Shown here: piece after piece, positions 1 to 7,941 of the stretch
How positions within the stretch are numbered: position 1 is the stretch's first letter
Layout: each line of letters starts with the position of its first letter
Source: Tannerellaceae bacterium
GTDB taxonomy: Bacteria; Bacteroidota; Bacteroidia; Bacteroidales; Tannerellaceae
Direction of reading: 5' to 3'
Length of the DNA: 11,360 bases
Assembly: GCA_031279915.1 (NCBI GenBank)
Contig: JAITHO010000157.1
Location: 1-11,360, forward strand
Notes under the pieces: model-generated
The model's input: the letters and a program-made list of their open reading frames with translations, nothing else
Told to the model about the DNA's origin: nothing
Database searches by the model: none
Made by a program: the position numbers and the translations under genes

Positions 1-250
1 CTTTCATCCCATGTAACTGCAACATTTACACTGCCGCCTCCGGGTAGTTATTGGACTTCGTTCTGTGTGGCAAACTCATCCGACGGCTTGTGCCTGATGT
101 TATTCGTGTTCCTCAGTTCAGGACTTTGCCTACAGCTTCTTTCGGATTCCAACTCGCGAAGGACACCCTTGCTGTTCGGCTAACGGTTGGTAACTACCTA
201 CCCCCGTAGTGGACTTGCACCACCAAGTGTTGGTGCCATGCTCGGCACAC
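1..250 (-). mobile_element. 5' part of a group II intron (domain I region), cut by the window edge
   Basis: Read on the minus strand, the segment begins GTGTGCCGAGCATGGC at position 250. This fits the 5' GUGYG consensus of group II introns. It continues with stretches typical of bacterial group II intron domain I: GGTGCAAGTCC, AACCGTTAGCCG, CAGCAAGGGTGTCC and GAAGCTGTAGGCAAAG. No long open frame is present, as expected for the structured RNA ahead of the domain IV maturase, which would lie beyond position 1. The element is a self-splicing RNA that normally moves through its own reverse transcriptase. Insertion 10 nt after a terminator stem points to class C. The 3' end, the maturase and the EBS pairings cannot be seen, so whether the copy is intact is unknown. 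The family call rests on remembered consensus, not on a covariance search. Confidence 0.82.
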
Positions 251-254
251 CACC

Positions 255-290
255 AAAAAAGGGCCGCAGGATTTAGTTCTCCTGAGGCCC
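255..290 (-). terminator. Rho-independent terminator of the MBL-fold gene
   Basis: On the minus strand, GGGCCTCAGGA pairs with TCCTGCGGCCC (11 positions, one mismatch) around an 8-nt loop. Six T residues follow at 260-255. It starts 27 nt after the stop codon of the hydrolase gene. The group II intron begins 10 nt beyond the stem. Confidence 0.9.
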
Positions 291-317
291 TTTCCGGACA
301 GGCAATTGCTCGTAGCG

Positions 318-1178
318 TCAGAAAGCTGTAAAACGATACCCGCCGGTCGCAGGGTCGTTCTCGACTTTGCCCATTCCATTTAGCGGGATATGCATTCCTG
401 CCACGGGGAGCTTGTTTTTCACAACATATTCGAGAACTGCCTTACGAGATTTGATTGCTTCGGAGGGATCGACGTCATAAGTGAGCGCCACTTGCGGGCA
501 TGGCATCTGAACGGCCATGGCGTGCGTGAGATCTCCCCAAATCAAAAGTTTTTCAGGCCCGGATTCAAGTAAATAAACAATGTGTCCTGGCGTGTGACCA
601 TAAGCAGCAAAGGCTTTTAGGCCCGGAATTATGGGATCAGCGCTGCCTCCGAGAGTTGCTGGTTCGAAAATGTGTAGCCGGTCTTTGTATGCCTCAAAGA
701 CCTTTCTGGCCTGATCGCCCCTTGTCGATGTCTTCCAATATTCATACTCTTTTTGGGACAAATAGACGTGAGCGTTGGGAAATACCGCTGTTTCGTTTTT
801 CATCATCCCGCCAATATGGTCGCCGTGGCAATGCGTGAGCAGAATGCCGTCGATTTGTTCCGGCTTTATCTTGGCGGCTTCGAGATTGGTGGTTAACTTG
901 CCCATTCCGGCGTCGATCAAGACGTTGCGGCCTTGGGATTGCACGAGGTAGGCATGAGTTGCGTTCGGGAAAGTTCCTTCAGGAGCGTAACGTTCCAAAA
1001 TTTCGGGTGTGGTGCCAATCAGTAGGCTTTTGTTGCCCTGTCCTTGGCTTTCGGTGAGGGTTGTCACGGTGTACTGCCCAACTTTTCTGGAGAAAAGGGC
1101 AGAGTTTTGCGCCAGGTTGAGTCCGGGCAGATTCACTAAAGTGGTGATACTTACTAATAGAATCAAACAGTTTTTCAT
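318..1178 (-). CDS. Exported metallo-beta-lactamase-fold hydrolase
   Basis: A 286-residue protein of the MBL-fold superfamily, broadly the lactonase/glyoxalase II-like type. The metal-binding motif HCHGDH (HxHxDH) is at residues 116-121. Candidate later ligands are H195 or H199 in GHTPGH, D216 in WGD and H263 in GMH, so both metal sites look intact. Residues 1-23 form a signal peptide (basic MKN, then a hydrophobic stretch, then NLAQ), so it probably works in the periplasm or envelope. The frame stays open to a start at 1241, but I chose 1178: the promoter lies at 1211-1242, between the two candidates, and 1178 gives a normal signal sequence. It is a single-gene unit, divergent from hflX, with its own terminator. 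The substrate is unknown; lactone or other ester hydrolysis is only a family-level guess. Confidence 0.88.
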   Translation of the reverse strand: MKNCLILLVSITTLVNLPGLNLAQNSALFSRKVGQYTVTTLTESQGQGNKSLLIGTTPEILERYAPEGTFPNATHAYLVQSQGRNVLIDAGMGKLTTNLEAAKIKPEQIDGILLTHCHGDHIGGMMKNETAVFPNAHVYLSQKEYEYWKTSTRGDQARKVFEAYKDRLHIFEPATLGGSADPIIPGLKAFAAYGHTPGHIVYLLESGPEKLLIWGDLTHAMAVQMPCPQVALTYDVDPSEAIKSRKAVLEYVVKNKLPVAGMHIPLNGMGKVENDPATGGYRFTAF

Positions 1179-1210
1179 ACTTATCAAAATTATTAAGTTA
1201 TATACAAATG

Positions 1211-1242
1211 CAAATATATACGATAGCAAACGGCCTTTCAAA
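1211..1242 (-). promoter_or_regulatory. Bacteroidota-type promoter for the MBL-fold gene
   Basis: On the minus strand, TTTG (1242-1239) is followed after 20 nt by TATATTTG (1218-1211). This matches the Bacteroidota -33/-7 consensus TTTG ... TAnnTTTG. Transcription would start near 1204, leaving a leader of about 26 nt before the ATG at 1178. This supports that start over the one at 1241. Confidence 0.7.
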
Positions 1243-1298
1243 TTGCTTCAGCGGGGTATTGGCCAGGTTTAGTCGGGCCGCCTTAGGCATAAAAAGCC

Positions 1299-1306
1299 TA
1301 TATTTG
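1299..1306 (+). promoter_or_regulatory. -7 element of the hflX promoter
   Basis: TATATTTG matches the Bacteroidota -7 consensus TAnnTTTG and lies 24 nt before the hflX start codon. No good -33 TTTG stands at the usual distance; the nearest, GTTTA around 1267-1271, is too far upstream. The call rests on the -7 box and its position. Confidence 0.5.
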
Positions 1307-1330
1307 CGTGTAACTCATAATATATAAACG

Positions 1331-2548
1331 ATGAAAGATTTTATTATTACTGAATCACAGACTGAAAAGGCTGTCCTGGTGGGCCTGATGACGCCTCAGC
1401 AGAGCGAAGCTAAGGTGGATGAATATCTCGACGAATTAGCATTTCTTGCAGAAACAGCTGGTATGATAGCGGTGAAAAGATTTAAGCAGCGCTTGGATTC
1501 TCCTAATAAAGTGACGTTTGTTGGGTCGGGTAAGTTGCATGAGATAAAAGATTTTCTGGGAGAAAGCGAGGCCGGTATTGTTATTTTTGATGATGAATTG
1601 TCGGCAAAGCAGATCAGAAATATAGAAAAGGAGCTTCAGGTGATGATTCTGGATCGCACGAGCTTAATCCTCGACATTTTTGCGGGTCGAGCCCAAACAG
1701 CTTATGCAAAAACGCAGGTTGAATTGGCTAAATATCAATATATGTTGCCCCGATTAACGCGACTTTGGACTCACCTTGAGAGGCAAAGCGGCGGCAGCCG
1801 TTACCTTAGAGGCCCGGGTGAAACGCAATTGGAAACGGATAAAAGGATTATACAGACGAAGGTTGCGAAATTGAAACGTGATCTTGAGGAGATTGATAAG
1901 CAGATGGTCACTCAGCGCAAAAATCGCGGGAAGATGGTCAGAACGGCGCTGGTTGGATACACGAATGTGGGAAAATCGACGCTGATGAATATACTTTGCA
2001 AGAGCGAGGTTTTTGCTGAGGACAAGCTGTTTGCAACGCTCGACACTACGGTCAGGAAGATGATTGTGGGGAATCTTCCGTTCTTGCTTTCAGACACGGT
2101 TGGCTTCATCCGTAAGCTGCCGACGGAGCTTGTTGAATCGTTTAAGTCAACGCTCGACGAGGTTCGCGAAGCCGATTTGCTGTTGCACATTGTCGATATC
2201 TCCCACCCTGGATTTGAGGATCAGATAGCGGTTGTGGAAAAGACTTTGGCCGACATCGGCGGCGGAGACAAGCCGGTTATTACCATATTTAATAAGGTAG
2301 ACGCCTTTAGATTTGTCCCGAAAGCGGAGGATGATTTAACGCCGCCAACGAAGGAAAACGTAAGCCTCGAAGAGCTTGAACAGACGTGGATGAAGCGTAT
2401 GGGCGACAACTGTATATTCATTTCCGCTAAGAATAACACAAATATCGACCGCCTTAAGAGCCTTTTGTATGAGAGGGTGAAGGAGATACATATCACTCGC
2501 TATCCTTACAATGACTTTCTTTATCAACAGTATGAAGAAGAATCCTAA
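1331..2548 (+). CDS. hflX: Ribosome-associated GTPase HflX
   Basis: A 405-residue GTPase of the HflX family, which splits and rescues stalled 70S ribosomes in the cytosol, notably under heat stress. The N-terminal HflX domain (about 1-195) carries the motif GPGETQLE at 161-168, preceded by the SGGSRYLR stretch. The G domain follows in order: G1 GYTNVGKST (209-217), a TT pair in the switch I region (239-240), G3 DTVG (255-258) leading into GFIRKLP, G4 NKVD (321-324) and G5 SAK (365-367). All nucleotide-binding motifs are intact. The length is normal for the Bacteroidota form, and the charged C-terminus (YEEES) is short. The start follows the -7 box at 1299-1306. It is the first of three plus-strand genes; an 87-bp gap and a separate promoter precede the next one. 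Confidence 0.97.
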   Translation: MKDFIITESQTEKAVLVGLMTPQQSEAKVDEYLDELAFLAETAGMIAVKRFKQRLDSPNKVTFVGSGKLHEIKDFLGESEAGIVIFDDELSAKQIRNIEKELQVMILDRTSLILDIFAGRAQTAYAKTQVELAKYQYMLPRLTRLWTHLERQSGGSRYLRGPGETQLETDKRIIQTKVAKLKRDLEEIDKQMVTQRKNRGKMVRTALVGYTNVGKSTLMNILCKSEVFAEDKLFATLDTTVRKMIVGNLPFLLSDTVGFIRKLPTELVESFKSTLDEVREADLLLHIVDISHPGFEDQIAVVEKTLADIGGGDKPVITIFNKVDAFRFVPKAEDDLTPPTKENVSLEELEQTWMKRMGDNCIFISAKNNTNIDRLKSLLYERVKEIHITRYPYNDFLYQQYEEES

Positions 2549-2577
2549 TAAAGTGCGGCGAAAATAGCGTGAGACTA

Positions 2578-2607
2578 TTTCACATTCCTTTAAAATAATT
2601 ACTTTTG
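2578..2607 (+). promoter_or_regulatory. Bacteroidota-type promoter for the FKBP pair
   Basis: TACTTTTG (2600-2607) fits the TAnnTTTG -7 box. An imperfect -33 element, TTTC (2578-2581), lies 18 nt upstream. The predicted start of transcription is near 2614, about 22 nt before the first FKBP start codon. The promoter would drive both FKBP genes independently of hflX. Confidence 0.6.
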
Positions 2608-2635
2608 CCCCCGCAAACAAAAATCAGCAATCTTT

Positions 2636-3223
2636 ATGGACAAAATCAGTTACGCGCTGGGGCTCAGCATTGGCAATAATTTCTTAGGAGCAGGAATCAC
2701 GGATTTAATCCTTTCAGACTTCGTAAAAGGCATGAGCGACGTTATGAGCGGCAGCAAGCCTGAGATTGATTATGAAGAGGCAAAAAAGATAATCGACAAA
2801 CTTTTCAGCGATATCCAAGTGAAGAACAGCGAGCTTAATCTGAAGGCAGGCGAAGAATTTCTGCAAATAAACAAGCATAAAGCGGGAGTGACGGAACTTC
2901 CTAGCGGCCTGCAATACGAGGTGTTGGTTAAGGGCGAAGGCAATCAACCAAGGGCCAACGATAGAGTAAGATGCCATTACCACGGCACGTTGATCAACGG
3001 AGTCGTTTTCGACAGCTCCATACAGCGCGGAGAGCCGGCGGTGTTCAAGATCAGGGAAGTGATCGCAGGCTGGTCGGAGGCTCTTCAACTGATGAATGTC
3101 GGAGCAAAATGGAGGCTATTTATCCCTTCATCACTGGCTTACGGGAACAGAGGAGCTGGGGATAAGATTGCCCCCAACAGCACATTAGTATTTGTTGTAG
3201 AATTATTAGATATTATAAAATAG
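2636..3223 (+). CDS. Cytosolic FKBP-type peptidyl-prolyl isomerase (FklB/FkpA-like)
   Basis: A 195-residue cis-trans prolyl isomerase. Residues 1-85 form an FKBP_N-type helical dimerisation segment starting DKISYALGLSIG. The catalytic FKBP domain covers about 90-195. Recognisable active-site residues are Y115 (CHYHGTL), FD at 125-126 (VVFDSS), W146 (VIAGWSEAL) and Y169 in the 80s-loop motif IPSSLAYGNRG. There is no signal peptide or lipobox, so it should act in the cytosol on nascent or stress-damaged proteins. Its stop codon abuts the start of the next gene, a second FKBP with a lipoprotein signal. The two look like a duplicated pair whose products work on opposite sides of the inner membrane. 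FklB and FkpA cannot be told apart from sequence alone, so I give no symbol. Confidence 0.93.
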   Translation: MDKISYALGLSIGNNFLGAGITDLILSDFVKGMSDVMSGSKPEIDYEEAKKIIDKLFSDIQVKNSELNLKAGEEFLQINKHKAGVTELPSGLQYEVLVKGEGNQPRANDRVRCHYHGTLINGVVFDSSIQRGEPAVFKIREVIAGWSEALQLMNVGAKWRLFIPSSLAYGNRGAGDKIAPNSTLVFVVELLDIIK

Positions 3224-3955
3224 ATGAAAATGAAAAAGATTAGTATTAGTGTTTTAGTTGCCGCCTTAATGGTGGCTTCAGGCTTATCGATAGCCTCATG
3301 TGATTCGGTTAAGAAAGCCAAGTTAAGCAACGATGTGGATAGCGTTAGCTACGCTGTCGGACTTAATCAAGGCTCTTCAATCCATGGCCAGTTGCCAAGC
3401 GTTCCGGGCGGCCCTCTCAACATCGACGACATGATTGCTGGCTTTATTGCCGGTATCAGAAATGATTCGACGAAAATGAAGATGACCGTGGCCGAAGCTC
3501 AAGCATACATGCAGCAATGGTTCCCGCAGGCGCAGGCCAGAGAAGGCGAGAAAGTAAAAGCCGAGGGAACCAAGTTCCTCGAAGAGAACAAATCAAAGAG
3601 CGGAGTTGTCACCACGGAAAGCGGCTTGCAGTACCAGGTGATAACCGAAGGCTCCGGAATCAAACCCAAGGCTACCGACACGGTGAGAGTGCACTACACT
3701 GGCACCCTGCTCGACGGCACAGAGTTTGACTCATCGGCCGGCGGCGAACCCGTTACATTTGCCCTCAACCAGGTTATTCCGGGATGGACGGAAGGTTTGC
3801 AGATAATGCCGCAAGGCTCGAAGTATATCTTCTGGATACCTTCAGATATGGCCTACGGCGAGCGCGGCAGTTATAATATTAAGCCGAACAGCATGCTGAA
3901 ATTCGAAGTAGAGCTGCTTGAAGTACTCCCTGATATGACGACGCCGCAGCCATAA
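3224..3955 (+). CDS. FKBP-type peptidyl-prolyl isomerase lipoprotein (FkpA-like)
   Basis: A 243-residue envelope prolyl isomerase. Residues 1-25 are a lipoprotein signal peptide ending in the lipobox IASC, with C26 the acylated residue. An FKBP_N helical domain follows (about 35-130; [13 protein letters not shown] resembles the start of the preceding protein), then the FKBP catalytic domain (about 135-235). Key residues are Y158 (RVHYTGTL), FD at 168-169, W188 (VIPGWTEGL) and Y211 ([11 protein letters not shown]). It probably assists folding of periplasmic and outer-membrane proteins. The first ATG directly follows the upstream TAG, so the genes are certainly co-transcribed and may be translationally coupled. 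A second ATG two codons later (3230) is an alternative start. A strong terminator follows. Confidence 0.94.
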   Translation: MKMKKISISVLVAALMVASGLSIASCDSVKKAKLSNDVDSVSYAVGLNQGSSIHGQLPSVPGGPLNIDDMIAGFIAGIRNDSTKMKMTVAEAQAYMQQWFPQAQAREGEKVKAEGTKFLEENKSKSGVVTTESGLQYQVITEGSGIKPKATDTVRVHYTGTLLDGTEFDSSAGGEPVTFALNQVIPGWTEGLQIMPQGSKYIFWIPSDMAYGERGSYNIKPNSMLKFEVELLEVLPDMTTPQP

Positions 3956-3985
3956 AATAGTTTTTAGAGTAATGTACGTTCCTTT

Positions 3986-4037
3986 GAGGCAGGCGTGCAA
4001 TTCGGTTTATTCCGGTTGCCGCCTGCCTCTCTTGTTT
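3986..4037 (+). terminator. Rho-independent terminator of the hflX-FKBP segment
   Basis: GAGGCAGGCG (3986-3995) pairs perfectly with CGCCTGCCTC (4020-4029). After a one-base bulge the stem continues inward as GCAA/TTGC and CGG/CCG. A T-rich run, TCTTGTTTTT, follows. It begins 30 nt after the lipoprotein stop codon. Confidence 0.92.
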
Positions 4038-4127
4038 TTGTATGAGAATGCTTTCGCGATTAACATCTTCCGCCAGGAGCACAGGGCGGCAAGTGTTGAG
4101 CGAATAGGCTGCTTCTTTGACGTTGGC

Positions 4128-4357
4128 GATATCCTGACCGGTTAATGGACGATATCCTGACCGGTTAATGGACGATATCCTGACCGGTTAATGGGCGATA
4201 TCCTGACCGGTTAATGGGCGATATCCTGGCTGGTTAATGGGCGATCCCCCAAACGGCCATTTGGCGATCCCCCAAACGGCCATTTGGCGATCCCCCAAAC
4301 GGTCGTGTGGCGATCCCCCAAACGGTCGTGTGGCGATCCCCCAAACGGTCGTGTGGC
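4128..4357. repeat. Ten-unit 23-bp tandem array built from two unit families
   Basis: There are ten head-to-tail units of exactly 23 bp, followed by one degenerate unit (4358-4380). Units 1-5 (4128-4242) contain ATCCTGACCGGTTAATGG; unit 5 reads GGCTGG where the others read GACCGG. Units 6-10 (4243-4357) contain CCCCCAAACGG followed by CCATTTGGC (units 6-7) or TCGTGTGGC (units 8-10). Both families start GAT, have CC at positions 6-7 and CGG or TGG in the middle, and end GGC (GAC in units 1-2); they agree at about 14 of 23 positions. Identical neighbours occur as 2, 2, 1, 2 and 3 copies. Because 23 is not a multiple of three, the array does not encode a peptide repeat. It fills the gap between two convergent genes. 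Positions 4040-4127, before it, show nothing I can name. Confidence 0.95.
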
Positions 4358-4401
4358 GATCTACCAAATGAATGGAACTTGCGGATATTATCTCCTCCAA
4401 A

Positions 4402-6768
4402 CTATTCTGCCTTTAATCGCTCTACCGGATTCTCCTCCGCGGCAAGGTAGCTCTGACGAAAGACGGCTAAGAATGAAACCAAAAGGCAGAAGAGGCCGGC
4501 GCATGCGAATATCATTGGGCTGAGGGCTATCCGATGCTCATATCCCGACAGCCAACCGCGCATAACGTACCATATCACGGGCGTGGCAATGAGGAAGGCT
4601 ATTCCGACGTATATCAGGAAGGAGCCCGTCAGTCGCATCAATATGTCGGGCTTGTCGGAGCCGAATACTTTGCGAACGGCTACCTCCTTCGATCGCTGGC
4701 TCACGTAGTAGGTCGACATCGCAATCAGGCCGAGCAGCGAGATGAGCAGAGCTATGGCGGCGAAGAGGCTCACTATGGTCGACGTGCGCCACAGCGCGGC
4801 AAAGTTGTCGGCCACCTGCCGGTCGATGAACTGGCCTTCGAACTCCAGCTTTGTTACCCTCTCGTAGGTTTCTCGCACCTGGCGGAAGGCTTCGCCGGGA
4901 TTGCCTTGCACCGCGACGAGGAGGTTCCACGGATAAAAATTGCGCTCTACGTCGCGTATTTGTATGATGGCCGGCTGCAGGGGGGCGGTGATGTCGCGCA
5001 GGCGGAAGTCCTTCACAAGGCCGGCAATCTGCTCCTTCCAGCTTTCGTTGAAAACAACTTCCGAGGCATCTTCGGGCAGCTCAAATTCCCGCAGGGAGTA
5101 TTGCGTCAGGAACATTCCCTTGCCGCTTTCGAGGCCATTGTCGCGCAGCGCCTCTATGCCGAGGATGCTGAGAAAAGAGGTGTCGCCAACGAGATACTGC
5201 AAGGAAAGGTTGCGCCCGTTATACACTATCGTGTTATTATTGCCGCGCGTGTATGGCGTTCCTGCGCAGAAAGAGGTTTGCGTCACGCAAGCGAGGTTTG
5301 CAAGTTCGTTGCTCAGGGCAATCATCTTTTGTTTGTCGCCTATGCTTGTGGTTGGTATGTCGAGAATATTTTCGGTGCGATAGCCCAGCGGAGCCTTCAC
5401 CAGATGGTTAAGCTGCAGGAGCATGGTGAGCGATGCTGCGATGAGAACTATGGTTATGGCATTTTGGAAGGTGATGAATACCTTGCTCAGCACCATCTTG
5501 CTCCTCGTTCTCAAACTGCCTTTCATGATGTCGACCGGCTTAACTCGCGAGATTATTATGGCTGGGATAATACCCGCGGCTACTCCCAGCAGAGCCACCA
5601 GCCCAAGGCATCCGGCAATCGATACCGGGCTGACAAGATCCTCAATGCTGATCGTTTTCTCCAGAAGAACGGAAGCATATCCTTCGCCCGCCAAGGCCAG
5701 GAGCAGGCCCACAACGAAGGCGATCAGGCTGAGCACGGTTGATTCGAGAACCAGCCGCACGACGAGCTCCCGGCGCGTCGATCCCAGAAGCCGGCGGGCT
5801 GCCATCTCCCTTGCCCGAAAGCCAGCCTGCGCCGTAGTGAGGTTAATGTAGTTCGTGACGGCAAAGCCTAATATCAGCAGACCTACGAGCAGGAGGATAC
5901 TCACCAGCTCGCGGTTGCCCGAATTAAGCATCTCCCCATCCTCTATGCCCGAGAAATAAACGTCGCGGTAGGGCGTGAAGGTGGCGCGGGTAAATATTCC
6001 GCGCTGATAGAACCAGAATATCTCCTTGAAGTAGGCCGTCATGTCGTCTGAGAGGGATCGCAAGTCGCTTCCCTCGCGAGCCAGGGCGAAGATCAGAGCG
6101 CTGCCTGCGTTGTTGAACTGCGGCGAATCCATTGACGAATTGAAGTAGCCTACGTTGTCGATGCGGATAATGATGTCGGCCTCGCGGATAGATGAGCCTC
6201 GGATGTCTTTCATCACGCCGCTGACGGTGAAGACTAAGGTATCGCGCAGCCTTACGACCTCGCCCACGGGATTGCGTCCCGGAAAGGCTCTGCGTGCAAA
6301 GGCATCGGATACAACTGCGCTCATCTTGTCCTTCAGCGCCTCCCTTGCCGTGCCTTGCAGCAGCGGGAAGTCGAACATGCTGAAGAAGGTGGAATCGGCA
6401 AAGAGAAGCTCGGCTTGGAATCGGTTGTCGGAATCGCTTCCGATGTTTGCAACGACAGTACCGTGCTGAGGAGCGATGGGGCAAAGCATCTCTATCTCCG
6501 GATAACGCTCGGCCAGGCGGTCGGAAAGTCTGAAAGCCGTGCCGTAGAAGGATTCGAAGTCTTTGTCGGAGCCGCCGGCATTAGTCAGCAAGAACATGCG
6601 ATCTTTCTTGCTGCAACCGCTATCGGTCAGCAACTCGCCGGCCGTATATGCGGCAATGAGGATGACGAACATGAGCGACAGGCCCAGGCCGCAAACGTTG
6701 ATTGTGGTATAAAGCCGGTTCTTCCCAAGGAAGCGGAAGAAGGATTTGAAATTAAATACGTGGTTCAT
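4402..6768 (-). CDS. MacB/FtsX-type ABC transporter permease
   Basis: A 788-residue inner-membrane permease in the full-length eight-TM layout common in Bacteroidota. TM1 (about 22-44) is followed by a MacB-like periplasmic domain (about 50-280). The first FtsX module has TM segments near 286-308, 338-360 and 383-406. TM5 (about 431-452) precedes a second periplasmic domain, and the second FtsX module has TMs near 663-688, 715-737 and 750-770. Cytoplasmic coupling segments REMAARRLLGS (320-330) and KEVAVRKVFGS follow the first TM of each module, and SRVKPVDIMKGSLR (407-420) is typical of the family. Such permeases are driven by a separate MacB/LolD-type ATPase and act mechanically on lipoproteins, peptides or drugs rather than as classical importers. 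No ATPase gene lies in the window, so the partner and substrate are unknown. It could be co-transcribed with the LRR genes upstream. Confidence 0.93.
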   Translation of the reverse strand: MNHVFNFKSFFRFLGKNRLYTTINVCGLGLSLMFVILIAAYTAGELLTDSGCSKKDRMFLLTNAGGSDKDFESFYGTAFRLSDRLAERYPEIEMLCPIAPQHGTVVANIGSDSDNRFQAELLFADSTFFSMFDFPLLQGTAREALKDKMSAVVSDAFARRAFPGRNPVGEVVRLRDTLVFTVSGVMKDIRGSSIREADIIIRIDNVGYFNSSMDSPQFNNAGSALIFALAREGSDLRSLSDDMTAYFKEIFWFYQRGIFTRATFTPYRDVYFSGIEDGEMLNSGNRELVSILLLVGLLILGFAVTNYINLTTAQAGFRAREMAARRLLGSTRRELVVRLVLESTVLSLIAFVVGLLLALAGEGYASVLLEKTISIEDLVSPVSIAGCLGLVALLGVAAGIIPAIIISRVKPVDIMKGSLRTRSKMVLSKVFITFQNAITIVLIAASLTMLLQLNHLVKAPLGYRTENILDIPTTSIGDKQKMIALSNELANLACVTQTSFCAGTPYTRGNNNTIVYNGRNLSLQYLVGDTSFLSILGIEALRDNGLESGKGMFLTQYSLREFELPEDASEVVFNESWKEQIAGLVKDFRLRDITAPLQPAIIQIRDVERNFYPWNLLVAVQGNPGEAFRQVRETYERVTKLEFEGQFIDRQVADNFAALWRTSTIVSLFAAIALLISLLGLIAMSTYYVSQRSKEVAVRKVFGSDKPDILMRLTGSFLIYVGIAFLIATPVIWYVMRGWLSGYEHRIALSPMIFACAGLFCLLVSFLAVFRQSYLAAEENPVERLKAE

Positions 6769-6864
6769 ACGATCTCTGTTTATACGTTGTTTTTAGGAGA
6801 TACGAAACAAATCTTATGCCAAAGGCTTAGCGCCCTTGTTATCAGAACCCCGATGTTCTCACCG

Positions 6865-6872
6865 CAAAATTA
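6865..6872 (-). promoter_or_regulatory. Possible -7 element ahead of the permease gene
   Basis: On the minus strand, TAATTTTG fits TAnnTTTG within the 145-bp gap between the LRR gene and the permease. It would give a leader of about 90 nt. No convincing -33 box is seen at the right distance, and no terminator is visible after the LRR gene, so the permease may be read from upstream instead. Confidence 0.3.
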
Positions 6873-6913
6873 CATTGTCAAGATATTAGACGGAGCTGTC
6901 CAATTATTTGACA

Positions 6914-7915
6914 CTATCGCTCGTATCTGAGTCGAATCACGCCGGACATGGTGTCGTCGTAGTGTCCGGTTTTGACGATGAACTTGGTTGAGGATGCGAA
7001 TTTCCATTTGGCCATCAGCTTTCCCTCGGAGTATTTGAGCCAGAATGAGAGGCCGCTTGGATCGTTCAGTGCGATTGGAGCTTCGTATTGCCGGGTTGCG
7101 GGATTCCATCTCAGCGTTAGGCTTAGGGTTTGGGGATTGGGATAAAGCTCCATTATGCTGCGACAGTCCTTCAAGTCGAGAACCGTCAGATGGTTGTCGT
7201 GGCAAGACAGTTCGGCGAAGCTTCTGGGACCTGAAACATTCAGCGATCGCAGTTGATTGTTGCCGCAGAGAAGGAACTCCAAGCGGCTTTGCTCCGAAAC
7301 GTCGAGCGTGGTCAGCTGATTATTATAGCATACAAGGGTATATAAATTGGTACATCCCGAAACATTCAGCGCAGTCAGCTGGTTATTCTCGCACCATAGC
7401 TCTTTTAGGTGCTCAAGCCCCGATACATCGATCGACGTCAGTTGATTGTTCTGGCAACGGAGGATGTACAACTCTGGAAGCTGAGAGACATCGATCGCCC
7501 ACAGCTGATTGTTGCCGCACTCAATGTGCATTAAGTTCATCAGTCCCGAAACATTCAGCGAGCTAAGTTGGTTATCACTGCAAACCAAATATTGCAGCTC
7601 GCTGAGGCCGGAGACGTCTAACACTCCGCTCAGGCTCTTCGCCTTCAGATCGAGCGCTGTTATCCGCTTGTCGTTTGCGTCGTTCGACCATCGAAGCTGA
7701 TTCCAATCTTTGGGCAGAGCGGAACTGCTATCCGCCGGAGCCTTCTCCCATCTAAGTCCGTTATTGTAGATGATAGCGTTTATGACGGCGATGTCGCCCG
7801 CGTGATAGAGCGACGGACTTTGGGCGGCGCCTGGCATCGCCAAGCTGATCATTATTACAAGCGCGAGGCTGGCGACGACTTGCCTGGCGGGGACTCCAAA
7901 GTTTCTTGTTTTCAT
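6914..7915 (-). CDS. Secreted leucine-rich-repeat protein with a cysteine in each repeat (LRR paralog 1)
   Basis: A 333-residue protein. Residues 1-32 form a clear Sec signal peptide (MKTRN, a long hydrophobic core, then PGAAQS). A cap-like segment follows (about 38-97: DIAVINAII, KAPADSSS, a W-x4-W spacing, then KRITALDL), resembling a degenerate LRR N-terminal cap. Seven 21-residue repeats (98-244; DNA 7184-7624) have the pattern LDVSGLxxLxxLxCxxNQLT. Each has a Cys at the same place (C112, then every 21 residues to C238), and a partial eighth repeat lacks it. The C-terminal domain (about 263-333), rich in predicted beta strands, is shared with the next two genes. There is no lipobox, membrane anchor or recognisable type IX sorting domain. 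LRRs bind proteins or glycans; the ligand is unknown. The stop codon at 6914 is 145 bp from the permease start. Confidence 0.88.
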   Translation of the reverse strand: MKTRNFGVPARQVVASLALVIMISLAMPGAAQSPSLYHAGDIAVINAIIYNNGLRWEKAPADSSSALPKDWNQLRWSNDANDKRITALDLKAKSLSGVLDVSGLSELQYLVCSDNQLSSLNVSGLMNLMHIECGNNQLWAIDVSQLPELYILRCQNNQLTSIDVSGLEHLKELWCENNQLTALNVSGCTNLYTLVCYNNQLTTLDVSEQSRLEFLLCGNNQLRSLNVSGPRSFAELSCHDNHLTVLDLKDCRSIMELYPNPQTLSLTLRWNPATRQYEAPIALNDPSGLSFWLKYSEGKLMAKWKFASSTKFIVKTGHYDDTMSGVIRLRYER

Positions 7916-7941
7916 ACTTGCTGAGTTATATTGTTAGGGAA

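Noticed and set aside
1179-1241. An N-terminal extension of the MBL-fold hydrolase by 21 residues
   Set aside because: The promoter (1211-1242) overlaps this stretch, so an ATG at 1241 would not be transcribed from it. The start at 1178 gives a normal signal peptide.
4188-4400. A 70-codon minus-strand frame running through the 23-bp array
   Set aside because: A 23-bp period shifts the reading frame at each unit, so the peptide is not a conserved protein repeat. It is a by-product of few stop codons in the repeat.
4534-5742. A 402-codon plus-strand open frame opposite the permease gene
   Set aside because: It lies entirely antisense to a clear FtsX/MacB permease with intact TM segments. Its translation has no recognisable domain, signal or membrane pattern, and no Bacteroidota promoter precedes it. 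High-GC permease genes often leave such mirror frames open.
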